Shown here: piece by piece, positions 59,229 through 64,000 of the stretch
Position numbering within the stretch: position 1 is the first letter of the stretch
Layout of the letters: each line of letters opens with the position of its first letter
Assembly (NCBI RefSeq): GCF_013363995.1
Contig: NZ_JABWGO010000007.1
Span: forward strand, 310,001-374,000
Length of the DNA stretch: 64,000 nt
Reading direction: 5' to 3'
Source of the DNA: Nonomuraea rhodomycinica
GTDB lineage: Bacteria > Actinomycetota > Actinomycetes > Streptosporangiales > Streptosporangiaceae
The notes under the pieces: model-generated
Seen by the model: only the letters and a program-made list of their open reading frames with translations
Database searches by the model: none
Told to the model about the DNA's origin: nothing
Made by a program: the position numbers and the translations under genes

Positions 59229-60116
59229 TCAGAACGCGGGCGAGCCCAGGTCGCGGACCACGGCGGCCAGGGCGCGGATGACGTCGTCCTCCGCCTCGCC
59301 GCGCCACACCAGGCCGAAGCTGAAGCGCTCCATGCCGGTGAGGGGCAGCCACAGCACGTCGGGCCGGGCCCAGTAGCGGGCGCTGTGAGCGGGGAAGACG
59401 TTGACGATCTCGCCGGTGCTGACGAGGGTGAGGATGTCGTCGGCGGACGTGACGAGCGGGCCGCGTTCGATGGGACGTCCGCCCGGGGTGTGGGAGGGGA
59501 CGAAGGACGACTCCCAGTAGTCGGGGACCGACGTCGTGCCGGAGTGCTGGAAGTCGGCGATGCTCTCGACCGTGACGGACGGCCGCGCGGCGAGCGGGTG
59601 GTCGAGGGCCACGGCCAGCACCCGCTCGTCGGTGAAGAGGACCGGCCCCATGACGAGGTCCGGCTCCGCGATGGGCAGCCAGGTGACGAGGACGTCCACC
59701 TCGCCCCTGCGCAGCCCGCCGAAGGGGTCCACGAAGGGGGCGTGCCGGAAGCGCAGCTCCCACCCCGGGTGGCGGGCGCGGAAGGCGTCCCAGTACGGGC
59801 GCAGGTCGTGGCCGTTGCCGTTCATCGCGCCGATCCGGAGGGTGGCCGTGACGCCGCCGGCGGCGGCCCGCGCCCGCCGCATCGTGTCGCGCAGGGCGAG
59901 GCGGATCGGCTGGAGCTCGTCGCGGAGCTGCCGGCCGAGGGGGGTCAGCCGCACGGTGCGGCTGTTCCGCTCGAAGAGCAGGCCGCCGAGGTCGCGCTCC
60001 TGCTTCTTGATCGCCTGGCTGATCCGGGCGGGGGTGAGGCGCATCCGCTCGGCCGTGCGTCCGAAGTGCAGCTCCTCCGCCAGGGTCAGGAAGATCTCGA
60101 TGTCGCGCAGCTCCAT
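59229..60116 (-). CDS. LysR-family transcriptional regulator
   Basis: 295 residues. The N-terminal winged helix (RDIEIFLTLAEELHFGRTAERMRLTPARISQAIKKQERDLGGLLFERNSR) and the periplasmic-binding-type effector domain are complete. It is divergent from the FAD monooxygenase gene with 123 bases between, so it very likely regulates that gene and itself. Confidence 0.93.
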   Translation of the reverse strand: MELRDIEIFLTLAEELHFGRTAERMRLTPARISQAIKKQERDLGGLLFERNSRTVRLTPLGRQLRDELQPIRLALRDTMRRARAAAGGVTATLRIGAMNGNGHDLRPYWDAFRARHPGWELRFRHAPFVDPFGGLRRGEVDVLVTWLPIAEPDLVMGPVLFTDERVLAVALDHPLAARPSVTVESIADFQHSGTTSVPDYWESSFVPSHTPGGRPIERGPLVTSADDILTLVSTGEIVNVFPAHSARYWARPDVLWLPLTGMERFSFGLVWRGEAEDDVIRALAAVVRDLGSPAF

Positions 60117-60239
60117 GATCCCTCTGGATCGTTAACTCCGGATTGACGCACCGTTGCGGGACTCGTCGTTGTTCCAGCCAGGCACCCTAGCCGATGCTGG
60201 GGGCCTTGTCGGAATCCTCCCTGTTCGTAGGAGTGGAAC

Positions 60240-61283
60240 GTGAAGGTCCTCATCTCCGGTGCCAGTGTCGCCGGGCCCGCCCTGGCGTACTGGCTGCACC
60301 GCCACGGGTTCGAGGTGACGGTGGTGGAGCGCGCCCCGGCGCTGCGCGACAGCGGGTACGCGGTGGACTTCCGCGGCGCCGCGTTCGACGTGCTGGACGG
60401 GATGGGCGTCCTGGAGGAGGTGCGCGGGCACGAGACCATGATGCGCGGCACCGATCTCGTGGACGACGAGGGGCGCAAGATCGGGGAGCTGCCGGTCGAG
60501 GCGTTCGCCGGCGACCTGGAGGTGCCGAAGCGTGAGCTGACCGCGATCCTGCACCGGCTCACCGCGGGGGGCGTCCGCTACGTGTTCGGCGACTCCATCA
60601 GCCGGATCACGCAGGACGGCTCGGGCGCGCGGGTGGAGTTCGAGCGCGGCGAGCCCGCCGTCTTCGACCTCGTCGTCGGGGCCGACGGCGTGTACTCCAC
60701 GGTGCGGCGGCTGGCGTTCGGCCCGCACGAGCGGTTCGTCCGCCACCTCGGCATGTCCGGAGCCGGCTTCACCACGGCCAACCACCTGGCCCTCGACCAC
60801 AGGGGAGTGCTCCAGACCGCCCCGGGCAGGGCCGTCTACCTGTTCAGCGCGGCCGACCCCGCCCGGATGACGGTCAGCATGTCCTTCGGCACCGACTCGG
60901 CGCGGCTCGACCTCATGGAGCGCGACCGCCAGGAAGAGATCGTGCGCGAGCGCATGGCGGGGGCGGGCTGGGTGGTGCCGCGCCTGGTGGAGGACATGGC
61001 CTCCGCCTCCGACTTCCTGTTCTCCTCGGCGTGCCAGGTGGAGATGGAGCGCTGGTCGGACGGCCGCGTCGTGCTGGTCGGCGACGCCGGGTACTGCGCC
61101 GCGCCGACCTCGGGCATGGGCACCTCGCAGGCCCTCATCGGCGCGCACACGCTGGCCCGGCACCTGGCCGCCTCGGCCGGCGACCACGCCGCCGCGTTCC
61201 TGGCGTACGAGGAGGAGCTGCGGCCGTACGTGGCGGAGAACCAGAAGCACGGCCGCGAGGCCGTCGCCATGTTCGGCGGGTGA
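60240..61283 (+). CDS. FAD-dependent aromatic-type monooxygenase
   Basis: 347 residues, GTG 60240 with AGGAG seven bases upstream. Dinucleotide fold ISGASVAGPALAYWLHRHG, the DG-motif region VVGADGVYSTVRR, and the FAD ribityl motif VVLVGDAGYCAAPTSGMG are those of group A flavin monooxygenases (PHBH fold), close to TetX-like and polyketide-tailoring hydroxylases. Substrate unknown; could detoxify an aromatic antibiotic. Control by the divergent LysR gene is likely. Confidence 0.92.
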   Translation: MKVLISGASVAGPALAYWLHRHGFEVTVVERAPALRDSGYAVDFRGAAFDVLDGMGVLEEVRGHETMMRGTDLVDDEGRKIGELPVEAFAGDLEVPKRELTAILHRLTAGGVRYVFGDSISRITQDGSGARVEFERGEPAVFDLVVGADGVYSTVRRLAFGPHERFVRHLGMSGAGFTTANHLALDHRGVLQTAPGRAVYLFSAADPARMTVSMSFGTDSARLDLMERDRQEEIVRERMAGAGWVVPRLVEDMASASDFLFSSACQVEMERWSDGRVVLVGDAGYCAAPTSGMGTSQALIGAHTLARHLAASAGDHAAAFLAYEEELRPYVAENQKHGREAVAMFGG

Positions 61284-61391
61284 CCCGGGAGGCCGGCGGG
61301 ACCCTTTTTCTCCGGCCCTTTTCTCCGGTCGTCGGGAATCCAGGGGAAAACCGGGCTGGGAAACGGGATGGGGCTGTGGTTTCCTTGCCGC

Positions 61392-62585
61392 GTGCGTGGT
61401 GATCTTCTGGATCTCGTTCTGCTCGCCATGGCGATCGGATTCGGCGTCTCGGGTTACCGGCAGGGATTCGTCCTCGGGGTGATGAGTTTCGTCGGTTTCG
61501 TCGGCGGGTGCGTGTTCGGCGTGTACGTCGCGCCGCCCGTCGCCGCGGCGCTGGTCGACGGGGACGTCATGGAGACCCTGGTCGCGGTCGTGGTCGTGCT
61601 GGTCGCGGCCATCCTGGGCCAGCTCGTCTGCTCCACGCTGGGCGCCGTGGCGCGCTCCTATGTGCGGGAACAACAGCGGGCCAGGCTGCTGGACGCGGTG
61701 GGCGGCACAATGGCCGGAGTCCTGTCGGTGCTCGTCATTTCCTGGATGGTGGGCAGCCTGCTGGTCTCCAGCACATTCACACTGGTCGTGGAGCAGATTC
61801 GCGGCTCGCTGTTATTGTCGGCCGTCGACCACGCGATGCCCGACGGCGTGCGCGCGTGGCAGAAACCGTTCAAGAAATTCATCGACCGGTCGGAATTCCC
61901 GCCCGTGCTCGACGCCATCAGGGGCGACGCCACCGTCGACGTGCGCGCGCCCGACCCGGCGGTGCTGAACGCCGCCGGGCTCCAGCAGGCGCGTCCGGGC
62001 ATCGTGCAGGTGCGGGGCACCGCGCGCTCCTGCAACAAGCAGATCGAGGGCACCGGATTCGTGTTCGCGCCCGACCACGTCATGACCAACGCGCACGTCG
62101 TCGCGGGCGTGGACACCGCGCTCCAGATCATCGACCACACCGGGCAGTCGCGCCCGGCCACGGTGGTGCGCTTCAACCCGCGACGCGACGTCGCGGTCCT
62201 CTACGTGCCGAACGCCGGCCTGCCACCGCTCGCCTTCCACGGCGAGGCCGCCAAGGGCGACGACGCCATCGTGGCCGGCTATCCCCAGGGGCAGGGGTAC
62301 GCGCCGAGCCCCGCCCGGATCGCCGCCCGGCAGAAGACCCCCATCCCCGACATCTACCGCGAGGCCGACGTGACGCGGGACGTCTACCTGATCCGCGGCT
62401 CGGTCCGGCCGGGCAACTCCGGAGGGCCGCTGCTCACCCCCGGCGGCCAGGTGCTGGGCGTCGTCTTCGCCGCCGTGACCGGCAAGGCGGAGACGGCGTA
62501 CGCGCTGACCGCCTCGGAGGTGTCCGCCGAGGCCCGCCTGGCCGCCACCGCCACCGCGCCCGCCGGCACCCGCGGGTGCGACTAG
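61392..62585 (+). CDS. MarP-type membrane serine protease (CvpA + trypsin fold)
   Basis: 397 residues from GTG 61392. Four N-terminal membrane helices form a CvpA-like domain (LDLVLLAMAIGFGVSGYRQGFVLGVMSF), then an outer chymotrypsin-like domain with TNAHVVAG (His235), RRDVAVLY (Asp266) and GNSGGPL (Ser343), plus a redox-type Cys in ARSCNKQ. This is the design of mycobacterial MarP, which protects against acid and oxidative stress by cleaving cell-wall hydrolases. The family is conserved across actinobacteria. Confidence 0.92.
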   Translation: MRGDLLDLVLLAMAIGFGVSGYRQGFVLGVMSFVGFVGGCVFGVYVAPPVAAALVDGDVMETLVAVVVVLVAAILGQLVCSTLGAVARSYVREQQRARLLDAVGGTMAGVLSVLVISWMVGSLLVSSTFTLVVEQIRGSLLLSAVDHAMPDGVRAWQKPFKKFIDRSEFPPVLDAIRGDATVDVRAPDPAVLNAAGLQQARPGIVQVRGTARSCNKQIEGTGFVFAPDHVMTNAHVVAGVDTALQIIDHTGQSRPATVVRFNPRRDVAVLYVPNAGLPPLAFHGEAAKGDDAIVAGYPQGQGYAPSPARIAARQKTPIPDIYREADVTRDVYLIRGSVRPGNSGGPLLTPGGQVLGVVFAAVTGKAETAYALTASEVSAEARLAATATAPAGTRGCD

Positions 62586-62741
62586 CTCGGCCCGGCTGCA
62601 CCATCCGGTGTAGCGCGTACCCCGAACGGTGCGTCCCCGGATGACGGCCGACGGAGGACGCGGAGCGGCCGCGGCGCGCCCTAACGTTGCGCCGGCGAGC
62701 TCCGAACCGGGATCGCCCTACGCACTCACGGAGGAACCACC

Positions 62742-63170
62742 ATGACGAGAACATCCATCGCCGCGGTCACCGGGCTGCTCCTGACGGCGGGGCTGCTGGG
62801 ATCGGGAACCGTCACCGCGTCGGCCGCCGACAGGGCGGCGCAGGCTCCCGCCTCCGCCGCGGCCACGGTGGCCGCGCCGAAGCCGCCGAAGGGCGCCAGG
62901 GCGGTGGTCCAGGTCAGCCCCAACCCGACGACCAGGCGCGGCCAGGAGATCACGATCACCGGCGACTGCGGGGGAGGCGAGAAGCTGAAGGCCGTGATCG
63001 GCGGGCTCACGCAGCGACCGATCCTGACGAACATCCGCATCATCGACGACAACCCGAAGGGATTCGTGGCGAAGGCCACCCTCTCCCGCGAGATCGGCAA
63101 CGGGGTCGGCCCCATCATGGTGGACTGCGGCGGCGAGGCGGGCGTGACCCTCCTGGTCACCCACGTCTGA
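62742..63170 (+). CDS. Secreted protein with Ig-like domain
   Basis: 142 residues, ATG 62742 with GGAGGAACC upstream. Signal peptide 1-28 (TVTASA|AD), an Ala/Pro linker, then one domain (about 55-142, VVQVSPNPTTRRGQEITITGDCGGGEKLKAVIGG ... VDCGGEAGVTLLV) with two Cys that probably form a disulfide; it resembles small bacterial Ig-like domains of actinobacterial secreted proteins. Function unknown. The last codons and stop are repeated downstream (63145-63213). Confidence 0.8.
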   Translation: MTRTSIAAVTGLLLTAGLLGSGTVTASAADRAAQAPASAAATVAAPKPPKGARAVVQVSPNPTTRRGQEITITGDCGGGEKLKAVIGGLTQRPILTNIRIIDDNPKGFVAKATLSREIGNGVGPIMVDCGGEAGVTLLVTHV

Positions 63171-63213
63171 CCCTCCTGGTCGCCGACGTCTGACCCTCAT
63201 GGTCACCTACGTC
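63145..63213. repeat. 23-bp tandem repeat (three units) over a stop codon
   Basis: Units at 63145-63167, 63168-63190 and 63191-63213 share TGACCCTC-TGGTC-CC-ACGTC with two to three differences each; a fourth partial copy follows. The first unit lies in the coding end of the secreted protein, and its stop TGA begins the second unit. Confidence 0.9.
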
Positions 63214-63250
63214 TGACTCCCCTGGGACCCACGCGGAAAGGTTCATCCGG

Positions 63251-64000
63251 TTGGCCGTGATCCCCCCACCGCGACAGGCCGCGGTCACCGTCCCGCGGCA
63301 GCCGGCCCTGGTCCGTCACGCGGCCAGGCTCGGCGACGCCGCGCTCGCCGCGCTCACCGTGGTCGGCGTCTTCACCGGCGTCATGGCCGCCGAGGTCCGC
63401 GGGGCGCCGTGGGACGGCCTGGTGCCGCTCGTGCTGTTCCTCGGGACGCTGATGTTCGTGCGGCGACGCCTGCCCATGACGGTCCTCCTGCTGTCCATCG
63501 CCGCGATCTTCGTCTACCGCACCGGCAGCTCCTTCCAGGGCGGCTGGATCTGGCCAGCGTCGGCCGCGTACTTCAGCGCCGCCACGACCAGGCACGTGCG
63601 GTGGGTGGCGCTCATCGGCGTCGCCCAGCTCGGCTGGGCGGCCGTCGATTTCTGGCCGATCCTCGACCGGAACGTCGCCCGCTTCGTCGCCCACATCGCC
63701 GGGGAGGGGCTGCTGCTGGTGCTTCTCATCGCCGGGGGTCTCGCCTACGGGAGCGTCGCGCGCTGGCGGGAGCGGCTGCGGGACAGCGACGTCCGAGCCC
63801 GCGACGCCGAGGAGCGGCTGCGGGTCTCCCGCGAGGTGCACGACATCGTCGCCCACACCCTGGCGGTCGTCGGCGTCCAGCTCAACGTCGCCGCCGACAC
63901 GCTGGAGGAGGCCCCCGACGAGGCCGCCGCCGCGCTGCGGGTGGCCCAGAACGTCCGCAACCGCGCGATGGCCGACCTCGCCTCGCTCATCGGCGTCCTG
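63251..64000 (+). CDS. Sensor histidine kinase, HisKA_3 (N-terminal part)
   Basis: 250 codons to the window end; TTG 63251 has GGAAAGG nine bases upstream. Four or five membrane helices (about 25-165) form the sensor; then a short coiled-coil and REVHDIVAHTLAVVGVQL, the HisKA_3 box with the phospho-acceptor His. The ATPase domain and the partner regulator lie beyond the window. Confidence 0.9.
   Translation, partial: MAVIPPPRQAAVTVPRQPALVRHAARLGDAALAALTVVGVFTGVMAAEVRGAPWDGLVPLVLFLGTLMFVRRRLPMTVLLLSIAAIFVYRTGSSFQGGWIWPASAAYFSAATTRHVRWVALIGVAQLGWAAVDFWPILDRNVARFVAHIAGEGLLLVLLIAGGLAYGSVARWRERLRDSDVRARDAEERLRVSREVHDIVAHTLAVVGVQLNVAADTLEEAPDEAAAALRVAQNVRNRAMADLASLIGVL

Overview
The window is very GC-rich (mostly above 70 %), densely coded, and full of actinomycete hallmarks: an AfsR-type regulator, SARP/BTAD and LuxR/HisKA_3 two-component genes, a MarP-like protease, WXG100-type proteins with a YbaB-like protein, a CBM2 glycosidase and relics of actinomycete integrative elements. 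It is most likely a chromosomal piece of a filamentous actinobacterium; gene style suggests Streptosporangiaceae (Nonomuraea-like), but the genus is an inference.

Layout. 1-9 kb: end of an MDR oxidoreductase, a secreted GH-A clan glycosidase with FN3 and CBM2, a two-component pair, a serine hydrolase, a small secreted protein, LtrA and a fatty-acid desaturase. 9.2-14.8 kb: a tightly coupled operon of a cytochrome P450, a cyclooxygenase-like heme dioxygenase, a lipase-like protein and a small repeat-ended protein, divergent from the desaturase; this looks like a complete bacterial oxylipin locus. 14.8-19 kb: sugar-acid dehydratase with IclR regulator beside a decayed peptide-ABC ATPase, then a haloalkane-dehalogenase-like enzyme, a PNPOx-like protein and an NmrA-like reductase behind paired operators. 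19.1-25.4 kb: AfsR-like regulator, an 8-Cys precursor-like peptide, an attenuator hairpin, a MauD-like thioredoxin, an ABC exporter with a strange acidic insertion and an S26 peptidase; this is probably an undescribed disulfide-rich peptide system.

25.5-40.6 kb: a Ser/Thr kinase, DUF6010, GNAT, a BNR sialidase-like protein, a DUF6461 protein beside a kinase/TPR pseudogene, small secreted proteins, and an MFS-TPR-CehA/McbA operon divergent from a TPR protein that is followed by a 27-residue peptide ORF. 41-45.6 kb: a decayed integrative element (AICE type) lying between a tRNA-Lys gene and a partial copy of its 3' end, with broken integrases, a Rep gene with a nonsense codon, a truncated Xis and low-GC cargo. 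45.9-52.7 kb: WXG100-like pair, YbaB-like gene, glutaryl-CoA dehydrogenase, PspC, MFS, a zincin, a metallophosphoesterase and a Glu-Asp-Phe tRNA cluster. 53-56.5 kb: a second island between tRNA-Phe and a copy of its 3' half, carrying a broken integrase and two unknown proteins that share a duplicated leader. 56.5-64 kb: a ricin-type lectin, SigJ, reductase, LysR, FAD monooxygenase, MarP protease, a secreted protein and the start of a sensor kinase.

A recurring oddity is tandem duplication of 21-23 bp exactly over stop codons at gene ends (266-311, 35869-35914, 47198-47271, 63145-63213).
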